A stretch of DNA of 64,000 nt, taken from Anderseniella sp963700735. Lineage in GTDB: Bacteria; Pseudomonadota; Alphaproteobacteria; Rhizobiales; Aestuariivirgaceae. Below the pieces are notes generated by a model, which saw only the letters and a program-made list of their open reading frames with translations, was not told the origin of the DNA and did no database searches. A program made the position numbers and the translations under genes. The stretch spans positions 124,001-188,000 of the forward strand of contig CAVOYR010000008.1 in NCBI GenBank assembly GCA_963700735.1, in the 5' to 3' direction. The stretch's first letter is position 1, and every line of letters starts with the position of its first letter. Of the stretch, positions 38,721 to 48,453 are shown piece after piece.

Positions 38721-39731
38721 ATGACACGTGCAGGCGATACCACGCCGCAGCGTCACGTGCCGGTGCTGTTGCAGCCGGTGCTTGACGCCATGCACCCGCA
38801 GGATGGCGAGGTGATCGTCGACGGTACCTTTGGTGCCGGCGGCTATACCCGCGCCTTGCTGGCGGCAGCGGACGTGCGCGTGGTGGCCATCGACCGTGAT
38901 CCCGATGCCATTGCTGCGGGCCAGGCGCTGGTTGCCAGCAGTGGCGGGCGGCTGAGCCTGGTCGAGGGCCGGTTCTCGCAGCTTGCCGACATTGCCGCGC
39001 AGCTTGGTGTTGACCGGGTGGACGGGGTGGTGCTCGACGTCGGCGTGTCCTCGATGCAGCTGGACGAGGCCGACCGCGGGTTTTCGTTCATGCGCGATGG
39101 ACCGCTCGACATGCGCATGGCGCAGGCAGGCCGCAGTGCCGCCGACGTGGTCAATTCGTTCGAGGAACGCGATCTTCGCCACATCATTGGGGTGCTGGGC
39201 GAGGAAAAGCGCGCCTTTGCCATTGCCCGCGCCATAACCAAGCGCCGGGAGGCCGAGCCGTTTGCCCGCACGCTGGAACTGGCGGACCTGATCGAGCAGA
39301 CAATTGGTCGGCCGCCAAAGCACAAGGGGCCGTCGATCCATCCGGCCACCCGGACCTTCCAGGCACTGCGGATTTTCGTCAATGCCGAGCTGCGCGAGCT
39401 GGCCGAAGCGCTTGCTGCTGCCGAACAACTGCTTGCGCCAGGCGGGCGGCTGGTGGTGGTGAGCTTTCATTCGCTGGAAGACCGCATCGTCAAGCGCTTC
39501 TTCCAGGCCCGAACGGGCCGGGCACCGAGGGCATCGCGGCACGCGCCCCAATCCGACGAGATGGAACCGTCGTTCGAGGAACTGGCGCGTGGCGGCATCG
39601 TTGCCACCGAAGCTGAAACAAACTCGAACCCGCGCGCACGGTCTGCACGGTTGCGAGCAGGCAGGCGGACCGCCGCGCCGGCCCATCCATTCGAATTGGC
39701 AGATTTCGGCCGGGAGGTTTCGTTGTGTTGA
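38721..39731 (+). CDS. rsmH: 16S rRNA (cytosine(1402)-N4)-methyltransferase
   Basis: 336 residues from ATG 38721 (TTG 38712 also possible). MraW/RsmH signatures: RHVPVLLQPVLDAMHPQDGEVIVDGTFGAGGYTRALL, LDVGVSSMQLDEADRGFSFMRDGPLDMRM, ATRTFQALRIFVNAEL and VVVSFHSLEDRIVKRFF. It methylates N4 of C1402 in 16S rRNA. It is the first gene of the dcw run here, directly followed by ftsL with a 7-base overlap. mraZ, normally just upstream, is missing. Confidence 0.95.
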   Translation: MTRAGDTTPQRHVPVLLQPVLDAMHPQDGEVIVDGTFGAGGYTRALLAAADVRVVAIDRDPDAIAAGQALVASSGGRLSLVEGRFSQLADIAAQLGVDRVDGVVLDVGVSSMQLDEADRGFSFMRDGPLDMRMAQAGRSAADVVNSFEERDLRHIIGVLGEEKRAFAIARAITKRREAEPFARTLELADLIEQTIGRPPKHKGPSIHPATRTFQALRIFVNAELRELAEALAAAEQLLAPGGRLVVVSFHSLEDRIVKRFFQARTGRAPRASRHAPQSDEMEPSFEELARGGIVATEAETNSNPRARSARLRAGRRTAAPAHPFELADFGREVSLC

Positions 39732-40081
39732 GACTGCTTAACGTGTTGCTGGTCACCACGGTGCTTGGCTCCGGCTTTGCGCTGTATCAGCTTGAGCATC
39801 ACACCCGCTCGCTGGAGCGGCGCATTGCGGCGGCGGACCGCGACGTTGAATCAGAGTACGAGATGATCGGCCTGCTGAACGCCGAATGGAGCCTGTTGAC
39901 GCGGCCGCAACGGCTGGAGCGGCTGGCCCGGCAGCACCTCGACATGGGGCCGGTGTTGCCGGACCAGATCATTACAGACCAGCAGGTCACGGGATCACTG
40001 CCGGCTGCGCCCGTGGCGTCGCCTGACCAGACACCTGCCAGCAAGGACCCGCTGGCAGACCTTTTGCGGATGATGCAATGA
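39725..40081 (+). CDS. ftsL: Cell division protein FtsL
   Basis: 118 residues from GTG 39725, overlapping rsmH. One N-terminal membrane helix (about 2-20) is followed by a coiled-coil-like stretch, LEHHTRSLERRIAAADRDVESEYEMI, and the FtsL-like end LLNAEWSLLTRPQRLERLARQHLDM, then a Pro/Ala-rich tail. FtsL bridges FtsB and FtsQ in the divisome. Sequence conservation is low in the family, so position between rsmH and ftsI is the main support. The ftsI ATG overlaps its stop. Confidence 0.85.
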   Translation: MLRLLNVLLVTTVLGSGFALYQLEHHTRSLERRIAAADRDVESEYEMIGLLNAEWSLLTRPQRLERLARQHLDMGPVLPDQIITDQQVTGSLPAAPVASPDQTPASKDPLADLLRMMQ

Positions 40082-41835
40082 GCAACGCGAACGATACGCA
40101 CGACAAGCCCAAGCCTGCGGTCACGCTGCGCGGGCACAAGAGGCTGCGGCTGGTGGTGGCGGGCTTCACGCTTGGCTTTGCGGTGCTGATCGGCAAGGCC
40201 GGGTGGCTGACGCTGGTTGAAGGTGCGCGCGAGCAACAGGTTGCCCAGCAGGACGTGAAGGTGCGCATTCCCCGGCCGGACATTGTCGACCGGCACGGAA
40301 CGACAATGGCTACGGACATTCCGGTTTCGTCGCTTTATGCCGACCCGGCCAAGATGATTGACCTCGACGAGGCAGTTGAACTGCTGTCCGGTGCCCTGCC
40401 AGAACTCAAGGCTGCCGACCTGCGGGACAAGTTCTCCAACCGCAAGCGGCGGTTCGTGTGGATCAAGCGCGAAGTGTCGCCGGCGGAACGTGAGCTGGTG
40501 CACAACATGGGCATTCCCGGTATCGGGTTCCGCAGCGAGACGCGGCGGATTTATCCGAATGGCAATCTGGGAGCGCATGTGCTGGGTGCCGTTGACCTCG
40601 ACTCGCATGGCATAGCGGGCCTCGAGAAATTTCTCGACGACCAGGGTGCGCTGTATACGGCTTCGCTGGCCGACACGACACGCGCGGCATCCCTGCCGGC
40701 GCAGACTTCGATTGACCTGCGCGTGCAACATGCGGTGACAGACGAGCTGCGCAAGTCGGTTGCCAAATTCAAGGCCAAGGCGGCTGCCGGCATCATTCTC
40801 AATGCCTATACGGGCGAAGTGCTTGCGCTGGCATCACTGCCGGATTTCAGCCCGAACAACCCGGCAGATGCGCTCAAGCCGGACAACGTCAACCGGGTGA
40901 CGGCAGGTGTGTTCGAACTGGGGTCGGTCATCAAGGCAGTAACGTTTGCGATGGCGTTCGATGCGGGTACGGCAAACCTGCAGTCGCGCTATGATGCGCG
41001 TTATCCGCTGGTTATCGGCCGGGCCAGGATCAATGATTACCACGCCCAGAAGCGCATTCTGACCGTACCGGAAATCTTCCTGCATTCATCGAACATCGGC
41101 ACCGGCAGGATGGCGCTTGAGGTGGGCGAAGAGGGGCACCAGGCGTTCCTGAAAAAGATGGGTCTGTTCGACCGGCTGCGCACCGAGCTGCCCGAAGCAG
41201 CGCGGCCCCTGCTGCCTGCGCGCTGGGGCAAGCTGGTTACTGTGACAGCTGCGTTTGGTCACGGATTTGCCGTACAGCCGATGCAGGGTGCCATGGTGAC
41301 AGCAGCACTCCTGAACGGTGGAAAGCTCATTCCGCCAACGCTGCTGAAGCGCGACGAAGAGACCGCCAATGCGCTTGCCACGCAAGTCATCAAACCCTCG
41401 ACAAGTGCCAGCATGAGATATCTTTTCCGCCTCAACGTCGCCGAGGGAACGGCCGGCAAGGCAGAAGTGCCGGGCTTCCGCGTGGGTGGCAAGACCGGAA
41501 CTGCCGAAAAGGTGGTCAATGGCCGCTACTCCAAGACCAAGCTGTTGAACTCTTTCATCGGCGCGTTTCCGATGGATGATCCGAAGTACATCATGCTGAT
41601 CACCATCGACGAACCCAAGCCACTTCCCGAGACCTATGGCTTTGCAACCTCTGGCTGGAACGCGGTTCCGACCGCAGGCAACATCGTTGCACGCATTGCG
41701 CCGATGCTGGGCGTCATGCCGAAGTTTGACGAGGCGGATCGCAAGAAGCTGGAGAAGTACAAGGTTGATCGGGCCAAGCAACTGGCCAAGGACACAGCTG
41801 CCCAGGCGTCGGCCGTGACGGGGGCTACCCAGTGA
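40078..41835 (+). CDS. ftsI: Septal peptidoglycan transpeptidase FtsI (PBP3)
   Basis: 585 residues: cytoplasmic N-tail, membrane helix (about 22-45), PBP dimer domain, transpeptidase domain. Active-site motifs: SVIK with Ser283, SSN at 337-339, KTG at 472-474. It crosslinks septal peptidoglycan with FtsW. Reading overlaps ftsL and murE by 4 bases each. Pro/Ala-rich C-terminal tail is mostly charged (KKLEKYKVDRAKQLAKD). Confidence 0.95.
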   Translation: MSNANDTHDKPKPAVTLRGHKRLRLVVAGFTLGFAVLIGKAGWLTLVEGAREQQVAQQDVKVRIPRPDIVDRHGTTMATDIPVSSLYADPAKMIDLDEAVELLSGALPELKAADLRDKFSNRKRRFVWIKREVSPAERELVHNMGIPGIGFRSETRRIYPNGNLGAHVLGAVDLDSHGIAGLEKFLDDQGALYTASLADTTRAASLPAQTSIDLRVQHAVTDELRKSVAKFKAKAAAGIILNAYTGEVLALASLPDFSPNNPADALKPDNVNRVTAGVFELGSVIKAVTFAMAFDAGTANLQSRYDARYPLVIGRARINDYHAQKRILTVPEIFLHSSNIGTGRMALEVGEEGHQAFLKKMGLFDRLRTELPEAARPLLPARWGKLVTVTAAFGHGFAVQPMQGAMVTAALLNGGKLIPPTLLKRDEETANALATQVIKPSTSASMRYLFRLNVAEGTAGKAEVPGFRVGGKTGTAEKVVNGRYSKTKLLNSFIGAFPMDDPKYIMLITIDEPKPLPETYGFATSGWNAVPTAGNIVARIAPMLGVMPKFDEADRKKLEKYKVDRAKQLAKDTAAQASAVTGATQ

Positions 41836-43301
41836 GCCTGATGCTGGAACATCTGGCACACGGCATCGTTGCGGTGCCCGGTGGGTGCCGTAACCTGGTG
41901 ATCGAAGGGATCACCAGTGACAGCCGCAAGGCCAGGGCCGGCTTCGTGTTCGCGGCCATCCCGGGTGGCACGGCTGACGGGGCAAAGTTTGCCAATGCTG
42001 CAGTGGCGCAGGGTGCTGTCGCCATTCTGGCCGGGCATGAAGCAAATCTGGATGTGCCGGACAGCCTGTGCGTGTTGCGGGTGGATAATCCGCGCCTTGC
42101 GCTGGCCCTGATGGCCGCGCGGATGTATGCCCCGCAGCCCGATATCGTGGTGGCGGTAACGGGCACCAACGGCAAGACGTCCGTTGCCTCGTTCGTGCGC
42201 CAGATCTGGTCGATCCTCGGACTTTCGGCGGCCAGTATCGGCACCGTCGGCATCGTGTCGCCATCGGGTGTTCGCAAGCTCGAGCACACCACGCCGGACC
42301 CGGTGGACATCCACGCTGCCATGAAGGCGTTGTCACGCGAACACGTGGACCATGTGGCGCTGGAAGCCTCCAGTCATGGCCTGGCGCAGTACAGGTTGCA
42401 CGGCTTGCGCATCGCCGCAGCGGGCTTCACCAACCTGACCCGCGACCACCTGGATTACCACAAGACCTTTGACGCCTACCTGGACGCCAAGATGATGCTG
42501 TTCGAGGAGGTGCTGGGCGAAGGTGCCGGTGCCATCATCAACGCTGACATGCCGCAGGCGGAGACTATCATCAAACGCTGCAAGGCACGCGGGCTTGTGG
42601 TCAACACGGTGGGTGAAGCAGGCGGCATGCTGCAGTTGGTGTCGGCAAAACCGCAAGGGTTCGGCCAGTCGCTGGTGATCCGGGGCCGGCAGGGCAATTA
42701 TGATATCTACCTGCCACTGGTCGGCGCATTCCAGGCGGAGAACGCCTTGATGGCCGTGGGACTGGTGTTGGCGGCTGGCGGGTCCGAACCGCATGCGATC
42801 CGGGCCCTCGAGCAGATCCGCGGCGCGACCGGACGTCTTGAACTGGTTGCAACCAAGCACAACGGTGCGCCGATTTTTGTTGATTATGCCCACACCCCCG
42901 ACGCGCTTGCCCATGCGCTGCAATCGCTGAGACCCTATGCAACGGGCAAACTGTACGCGGTTTTTGGTGCAGGTGGTGACCGTGACGCGGGCAAGCGGCC
43001 CGAGATGGGTGCGGTGGCGGCGCGTGATGCTGACATCGCCATCGTGACGGACGACAATCCGCGCAGCGAGGACCCTGCGGCGATCCGGGCCGCCATCATG
43101 GCTGAATGCCCGGCTGCGCAGGAGATAGGTGACCGGGCACTCGCCATTGCCCAGGCGATCGATGCGCTGCAGGCAGGTGACGCGCTGGTGGTGGCCGGCA
43201 AGGGACACGAGACGGGGCAAACGGTCGGCAAGACGGTCATCCCGTTCTCTGACCATGACGTGATCTTGACGCATATCGGTGGACGGGTGGCCAATGGCTG
43301 A
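41832..43301 (+). CDS. murE: UDP-MurNAc-tripeptide synthetase (meso-DAP adding)
   Basis: 489 residues. ATP loop VAVTGTNGKTSVASFV, TTPDPVDIHAAM, DYAHTPDALAHALQSLR and the DAP-recognition motif VTDDNPRSEDPAAI, which points to meso-diaminopimelate rather than Lys. It adds the third residue of the stem peptide in the cytoplasm. Overlaps ftsI by 4 bases and murF by 8. Confidence 0.95.
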   Translation: MSLMLEHLAHGIVAVPGGCRNLVIEGITSDSRKARAGFVFAAIPGGTADGAKFANAAVAQGAVAILAGHEANLDVPDSLCVLRVDNPRLALALMAARMYAPQPDIVVAVTGTNGKTSVASFVRQIWSILGLSAASIGTVGIVSPSGVRKLEHTTPDPVDIHAAMKALSREHVDHVALEASSHGLAQYRLHGLRIAAAGFTNLTRDHLDYHKTFDAYLDAKMMLFEEVLGEGAGAIINADMPQAETIIKRCKARGLVVNTVGEAGGMLQLVSAKPQGFGQSLVIRGRQGNYDIYLPLVGAFQAENALMAVGLVLAAGGSEPHAIRALEQIRGATGRLELVATKHNGAPIFVDYAHTPDALAHALQSLRPYATGKLYAVFGAGGDRDAGKRPEMGAVAARDADIAIVTDDNPRSEDPAAIRAAIMAECPAAQEIGDRALAIAQAIDALQAGDALVVAGKGHETGQTVGKTVIPFSDHDVILTHIGGRVANG

Positions 43302-44715
43302 CGGGGATCTTTGGGGACTGGATGAACTGTTGGCAGCCACCGGCGGCACGCTGGAAGGCACGGTTAGCGTTGCGCTGAACGGCGTGACCATCGACAGCCG
43401 CGCCATTGCGCCGGGCGACATCTTCGTGGCCATTCGTGGCGACCGTGTTGATGGCCACGAGTATGCTGCTGCCGCGCTTGACGCTGGTGCCGGGCTCGCC
43501 GTCGTTGCTCGGCCTGACGATGAGATGCGCAAGGCGGGGCCTGTGCTGGTGGTGCCGGATGCGCTCAAGGCGCTGGAGGCGATGGGCCGGGCGGCGCGCA
43601 AGCGGGTTGCCGGAAAAGTCATCGCCGTGACGGGTTCTGTCGGCAAGACCACCACCAAGGATGCCCTGAAGGTTGCATTGTCGGCTTGCGGGTCGAGCCA
43701 TGCAGCGGTGTCGTCTTTCAACAACCATTGGGGTGTGCCGCTGACGCTGGCGCGCATGCCACGGCAGACGGCCTATGGCATCATCGAGGTTGGCATGAAC
43801 CATGCCGGCGAGATCGAAACCCTGATCGACATGGTCAAACCGCACGTGGCCATCATCACGACAGTTGCTGAAAGTCACCTCGGGCATTTCGCCAGCCTCG
43901 ACCAGATTGCCGATGCAAAAGCCGAGATTTTCACGGGTGTGGTGGAGGGCGGCATAGCCCTGCTCAACCGCGACAACCCGTACTTCGCGAAGCTGGCCGC
44001 CATTGCGGCTGCGAGGGGCATAACCGACATCCGCAGCTTTGGCGAAGCGCCCGAAAGCGACATCCGGCTGGAGCGTTTCACGCTGCATGACGAGTGCTCG
44101 TGCATGACGGTGAAGGTTGGCGACGAACTGGTGACCTGCAAGCTGGGTGCGCCGGGCCGCCACGTGATCCAGAACGCACTTGCCGTGCTTGGCGCCTGCC
44201 AGGCCGCCGGGGCAGACCTTGCGCGCTGCGCGCTGGCGCTGGCCGACATTGCCCCGCCTTCAGGCCGCGGCGTGCGGCACAAGCTCAAGGCAGACGGTGT
44301 CTCGGTGACGCTGATCGATGAAAGCTACAATGCCAATCCGGCCTCGATGCGGGCTGCCCTTGCCATGCTGGGCGATACTGATCCGGCTGGGCGTGGCCGG
44401 CGTATTGCAGTGCTGGGTGACATGCTGGAGCTGGGCGTTCATTCGGCAAAGCTGCATGCCGGGCTTGCCGAACCGGTCGAAGCTGCCGGAACAGACAAGG
44501 TTTTTGCTTGCGGGCCGGAGATGGTGGCCCTGTGGTCAAGATTGCCGGATGCCATGAAAGGTTCGTACACAACGGCATCCGCGGAGTTGATCGAACCACT
44601 GTTGGGGTCTATCCAGACCGGAGACGTGATCATGGTCAAGGGATCGCTCGGATCGAAAATGGGTCCGGTGGTCCAGGCGATCATCAAGAAATACGGGGGC
44701 GGCGGAGGGGCGTGA
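43294..44715 (+). CDS. murF: UDP-MurNAc-tripeptide--D-Ala-D-Ala ligase
   Basis: About 473 residues from ATG 43294. ATP loop VIAVTGSVGKTTTKDAL, NNHWGVPLTLARM, EVGMNHAGEIE, LIDESYNANPASMRAAL and GDMLELG are MurF signatures. It joins the D-Ala-D-Ala dipeptide made by Ddl to the tripeptide, completing the pentapeptide precursor. Eight-base overlap with murE; a 70-base gap precedes mraY. Confidence 0.95.
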   Translation: MADGDLWGLDELLAATGGTLEGTVSVALNGVTIDSRAIAPGDIFVAIRGDRVDGHEYAAAALDAGAGLAVVARPDDEMRKAGPVLVVPDALKALEAMGRAARKRVAGKVIAVTGSVGKTTTKDALKVALSACGSSHAAVSSFNNHWGVPLTLARMPRQTAYGIIEVGMNHAGEIETLIDMVKPHVAIITTVAESHLGHFASLDQIADAKAEIFTGVVEGGIALLNRDNPYFAKLAAIAAARGITDIRSFGEAPESDIRLERFTLHDECSCMTVKVGDELVTCKLGAPGRHVIQNALAVLGACQAAGADLARCALALADIAPPSGRGVRHKLKADGVSVTLIDESYNANPASMRAALAMLGDTDPAGRGRRIAVLGDMLELGVHSAKLHAGLAEPVEAAGTDKVFACGPEMVALWSRLPDAMKGSYTTASAELIEPLLGSIQTGDVIMVKGSLGSKMGPVVQAIIKKYGGGGGA

Positions 44716-44785
44716 CGGCAGGATTGCCGTTCAGGCGATATCCTTCGCCCTTGCGGACCTTCCAACCTTCGATGCGGGACAGCAC

Positions 44786-45874
44786 ATGTTTTATCATCTT
44801 TTCCTGGAACTGAGTGACCAGATATCGGCGTTGAACGTGTTCCGGTACATTACTTTCCGCACCGGGGGCGCGCTGATGACCGCGCTGTTCCTCGTGTTCA
44901 TGTTCGGCCCTTGGCTGATTTCGCAGATGCGGCTGAAGCAGGGCAAGGGCCAGCCCATCCGTGAAGATGGGCCGGCACGCCATGTGCTGGAAAAGCAGGG
45001 TACGCCCACCATGGGCGGGCTGATGATCCTCGTCAGTGTGCTGATCTCGACGATGCTGTGGGCGGACCTGTCCAACCTCTATGTGTGGTCGGTGCTGTTC
45101 GTGACAATGGGCTTTGGGGCGATCGGCTTCTATGACGATTATCTCAAGGTCACCCGGGCCAAGACAGGTGGTTTCTCGGCCCGGCTGCGGCTGGCCGCAG
45201 AGTTCGTCATCGCTGGTATTGCGGTGTGGATGTTCACCATGCTGGGCGAGGACAAGCTGTCAAATGCCGTGGCGCTGCCGTTCCTGAAGGACGTGCTGCT
45301 GCAGATGGGTGCGTTCTTCATCGTGTTTGGCGCACTCGTGGTGGTGGGGGCAGGCAATGCGGTCAACCTGACCGACGGGCTGGACGGGCTTGCCATCGTG
45401 CCGGTCATGATCGCGGCGGCCAGCTTTGGCGTGATCGTCTACCTGGCCGGCAACGTGAAGTTTGCCGACTACCTGCAGATCCACTATGTGCGCGGCACCG
45501 GCGAACTTGCCGTACTGTGCGGTGCGCTGATCGGGGCCGGGCTTGGCTTCCTGTGGTTCAATGCACCGCCCGCTATGATCTTCATGGGCGATACGGGCTC
45601 GCTGTCGCTGGGTGGTGCACTGGGGGCAATTGCTGTGGCAGCCAAGCACGAGATCGTGCTGGCCATCATCGGCGGGCTGTTCGTGCTGGAAACCGTATCG
45701 GTGATCGTACAGGTGGCCTCTTTCAAGCTGACAGGCAAACGGGTGTTTGCCATGGCGCCGTTGCACCATCACTTCGAGCAGAAGGGCTGGAAGGAGCCGA
45801 CCATCGTGATCCGGTTCTGGATCATTTCGGTGGTGCTGGCGCTGATCGGCCTTGCCACGCTGAAGCTGCGCTAG
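44786..45874 (+). CDS. mraY: Phospho-N-acetylmuramoyl-pentapeptide transferase
   Basis: 362 residues, ten hydrophobic segments. MraY motifs: FYDDYLKV, GAGNAVNLTDGLDGLA, FMGDTGSLSLGG and the HHHFEQKGWKEP loop. It transfers phospho-MurNAc-pentapeptide to undecaprenyl phosphate, forming lipid I at the inner membrane. The ATG follows a gap with little else in it. Confidence 0.96.
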   Translation: MFYHLFLELSDQISALNVFRYITFRTGGALMTALFLVFMFGPWLISQMRLKQGKGQPIREDGPARHVLEKQGTPTMGGLMILVSVLISTMLWADLSNLYVWSVLFVTMGFGAIGFYDDYLKVTRAKTGGFSARLRLAAEFVIAGIAVWMFTMLGEDKLSNAVALPFLKDVLLQMGAFFIVFGALVVVGAGNAVNLTDGLDGLAIVPVMIAAASFGVIVYLAGNVKFADYLQIHYVRGTGELAVLCGALIGAGLGFLWFNAPPAMIFMGDTGSLSLGGALGAIAVAAKHEIVLAIIGGLFVLETVSVIVQVASFKLTGKRVFAMAPLHHHFEQKGWKEPTIVIRFWIISVVLALIGLATLKLR

Positions 45875-45893
45875 GGGTACGGGGTCCGGTCAC

Positions 45894-47291
45894 ATGGCAA
45901 TTGCAGCAAACAGTTTCAGGGGCAAGCGGGTTGGCGTCTTCGGGCTCGGCCGGTCGGGCAATGCCACGGTCGATGCGCTGGTTCGCGGCGGCGCTGAAGT
46001 ATTGGCGTGGGACGATGCGCCTGCTGCTGCTGCACGCTCTGAAGAGCTTGGTCTGCCGGTGGTCAACCTGCACGAGGTCGATTTCTCCACGCTGGACAGT
46101 TTCGTGCTGTCACCCGGCGTGCCGCTGACACATCCCGAGCCGCACTGGAGCGTGCGAAAGGCGCTTGCCACAGGCACCGAGATTATCGGCGACACCGAGA
46201 TACTGGCGCGCGAGATCGCCGGGACCTCTGCCCGGCTGATTTGCATTACCGGCACCAACGGCAAGTCGACCACCACCGCACTGACCGGTCACGTTTTGGC
46301 CAATGCCGGGCTCGACGTGCAGGTCGGCGGAAACATCGGCACGGCGGCGCTGCTGCTGCCAGCGCCCGGGGACCACACCGCCTATGTGATCGAGCTGTCG
46401 TCCTACCAGATCGACCTGATGCCGTCGCTCAAGCCGGATGCCGGCATCCTGATGAACCTGACGCCGGACCACCTCGACCGTCACGGCAGCATGGAACACT
46501 ACGCAGCCGTGAAGGCCCGCATGTTTGCGCTGCAGGACGCAGGCGATACTGCCGCCATCGGCATCGACGACGACTGGTGTGCCGCAATTGCTGCCGAGGC
46601 GGCGCACCGCACCAATGTCGTGACGTTCTCGGTGAAGGGCCGTCCGGCCACGATCACGTCTGATACTTCCGGGTTGACGGACCATCGCGACGGCGTGCGG
46701 GTTTCGCTTGAGGCTGCCCGCGCGCTTCGCGGTGCGCACAATGCGCAGAACGCCTGTGCCGCCTATATTGCCGCGCGGCGCATGGGGCTTACGCCGGAGC
46801 AGATCGAGCAGGGGTTCAACTCGTTCCCCGGACTTGCTCACCGCATGGAAGAGGTAGGTCATTCGGGCCGGGTCGTGTTCATCAACGACAGCAAGGCGAC
46901 CAACGCAGATGCTGCCGAAAAGGCGCTGTCGAGCTTCAGCCGCATCTACTGGATTGCAGGCGGGCAGGCAAAGGCTGGCGGCATCGAACCGCTGGTGCCG
47001 CTGTTCGGCCGGATTGTGCGCAGCTACCTGATCGGGCAAGACGCGGGCCAGTTGGCGGAAACACTGGACGGCAAGGTGCCATACGAAATCTGTGGCACGA
47101 TGGAGGCTGCGGTTGTCGCGGCAGCCCGTGACGCGGCACGCGACACATCCGGTGCGGGCGAGGTAGCAGTACTGCTGTCCCCGGCGTGCGCCAGCTTCGA
47201 CCAGTATCCGAACTTTGAAGTGCGCGGCGAGGATTTCCGCGCGCTGGTGCACAAGCTCGATGGGGTCGAGTTCCACAAGGAGGTCGCTTGA
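45894..47291 (+). CDS. murD: UDP-MurNAc-L-alanine--D-glutamate ligase
   Basis: 465 residues. Rossmann-like N-terminus GKRVGVFGLGRSGNATVDALV, ATP loop LICITGTNGKSTTTALTGH, LSSYQIDLM, MNLTPDHLDRHGSMEHYAAVK and the C-terminal VLLSPACASFDQYPNFEVRGEDF. It adds D-Glu to UDP-MurNAc-L-Ala. It follows mraY after 19 bases and precedes ftsW by 3. Confidence 0.95.
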   Translation: MAIAANSFRGKRVGVFGLGRSGNATVDALVRGGAEVLAWDDAPAAAARSEELGLPVVNLHEVDFSTLDSFVLSPGVPLTHPEPHWSVRKALATGTEIIGDTEILAREIAGTSARLICITGTNGKSTTTALTGHVLANAGLDVQVGGNIGTAALLLPAPGDHTAYVIELSSYQIDLMPSLKPDAGILMNLTPDHLDRHGSMEHYAAVKARMFALQDAGDTAAIGIDDDWCAAIAAEAAHRTNVVTFSVKGRPATITSDTSGLTDHRDGVRVSLEAARALRGAHNAQNACAAYIAARRMGLTPEQIEQGFNSFPGLAHRMEEVGHSGRVVFINDSKATNADAAEKALSSFSRIYWIAGGQAKAGGIEPLVPLFGRIVRSYLIGQDAGQLAETLDGKVPYEICGTMEAAVVAAARDAARDTSGAGEVAVLLSPACASFDQYPNFEVRGEDFRALVHKLDGVEFHKEVA

Positions 47292-47294
47292 GTC

Positions 47295-48449
47295 ATGCTG
47301 ATTTCACGCTCTGACAGGGGTCTTGTCGCCGACTGGTGGTTTACCGTGGACCGCGTGGTGATGGGCTGCGTGCTGGTGCTGATGGCGGCCGGTGTGCTGT
47401 TTTCCATGGCGGCAAGCCCGCCGGTGGCCGCGCGCATCGGGCTGGATCCGTTCCACTTCTTCACACGCCAGTTTGTGTTCCTTATACCGGCTATCCTCGT
47501 GCTGCTGGCAACCTCGATGCTGACCACCGGGTGGGCAAGGCGGGTGGCGTTGCTGACGTTCTTTGCCGGGCTTGCGGCAATGGTGGCCGCATTGTTCGTC
47601 GGCCCCGAGATCAAGGGCGCGCACCGCTGGCTCGACCTCGGGCCGATCAACGTGCAGCCGTCGGAATTCGTCAAGCCGGCGTTTGCCGTGGCTGCGGCGT
47701 GGTTTCTGGCAGAAGGCACGCGCCGGCCGGACATGCCTGGCACGCTGATCGCATTTGTGCTGTTTGCGCTGTTTGCGGGTCTTCTGGTGCTGCAACCGGA
47801 CTTCGGACAGCTCGTTCTGATCACCATCGTGTTCGCGACGTTGTTGCTGATCCATGGCATTGCGTGGGTGTACATCTTCGGCCTTGGCGGGCTTGCCGTG
47901 ACAGGGGCTGTTGGTGCCTACCTGACCTTTCCGCACGTGGCGTCGCGCCTGAACCGGTTCCTCGATCCCGAGGCGCATGATACCTTCCAGGTGGATGTGG
48001 CGACCCAGGCGTTTCACAATGGGGGCCTGATGGGCACGGGGCCGGGCGGCGGCACCGCCAAGCACATCCTGCCGGATGCCCACACCGACTTCATTCCCGC
48101 CGTGATCGGCGAGGAATTCGGCTTCCTCGCCTGCGCCATCCTGATCTGCATCATCGGCTTCATCGTGTTGCGCATCCTGCGCCGGGCGATGGTGGTGTCG
48201 GACCCGTTTGCGGTGCTGGCACTCACCGGGCTGGTCACGCTCTACGGCGTGCAGTCGTTCATCAACCTCGGGGTCAACCTGACCCTGCTGCCGGCCAAGG
48301 GCATGACATTGCCGTTCATCTCGTATGGCGGCTCATCACTGATCGCCATGGCGTTCTCGATGGGGCTTCTGCTGGCGTTCTCGCGCGTGCGCAGCCGCAA
48401 GCCTGTTGTCGATGCCGCCGCGACCGGGCTTGCCCTGAAGACGGCCTGA
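47295..48449 (+). CDS. ftsW: Septal peptidoglycan polymerase FtsW
   Basis: 384 residues with about ten membrane helices. SEDS signatures: GAHRWLDLGPINVQPSEFVKPAFAV with the conserved Arg/Asp region, LLVLQPDFGQ and MTLPFISYGGSSLIAMAFSMGLLLAFSR. It polymerises lipid II at the septum with FtsI. Starts 3 bases after murD; murG follows after 4. Confidence 0.95.
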   Translation: MLISRSDRGLVADWWFTVDRVVMGCVLVLMAAGVLFSMAASPPVAARIGLDPFHFFTRQFVFLIPAILVLLATSMLTTGWARRVALLTFFAGLAAMVAALFVGPEIKGAHRWLDLGPINVQPSEFVKPAFAVAAAWFLAEGTRRPDMPGTLIAFVLFALFAGLLVLQPDFGQLVLITIVFATLLLIHGIAWVYIFGLGGLAVTGAVGAYLTFPHVASRLNRFLDPEAHDTFQVDVATQAFHNGGLMGTGPGGGTAKHILPDAHTDFIPAVIGEEFGFLACAILICIIGFIVLRILRRAMVVSDPFAVLALTGLVTLYGVQSFINLGVNLTLLPAKGMTLPFISYGGSSLIAMAFSMGLLLAFSRVRSRKPVVDAAATGLALKTA

Positions 48450-48453
48450 CAGC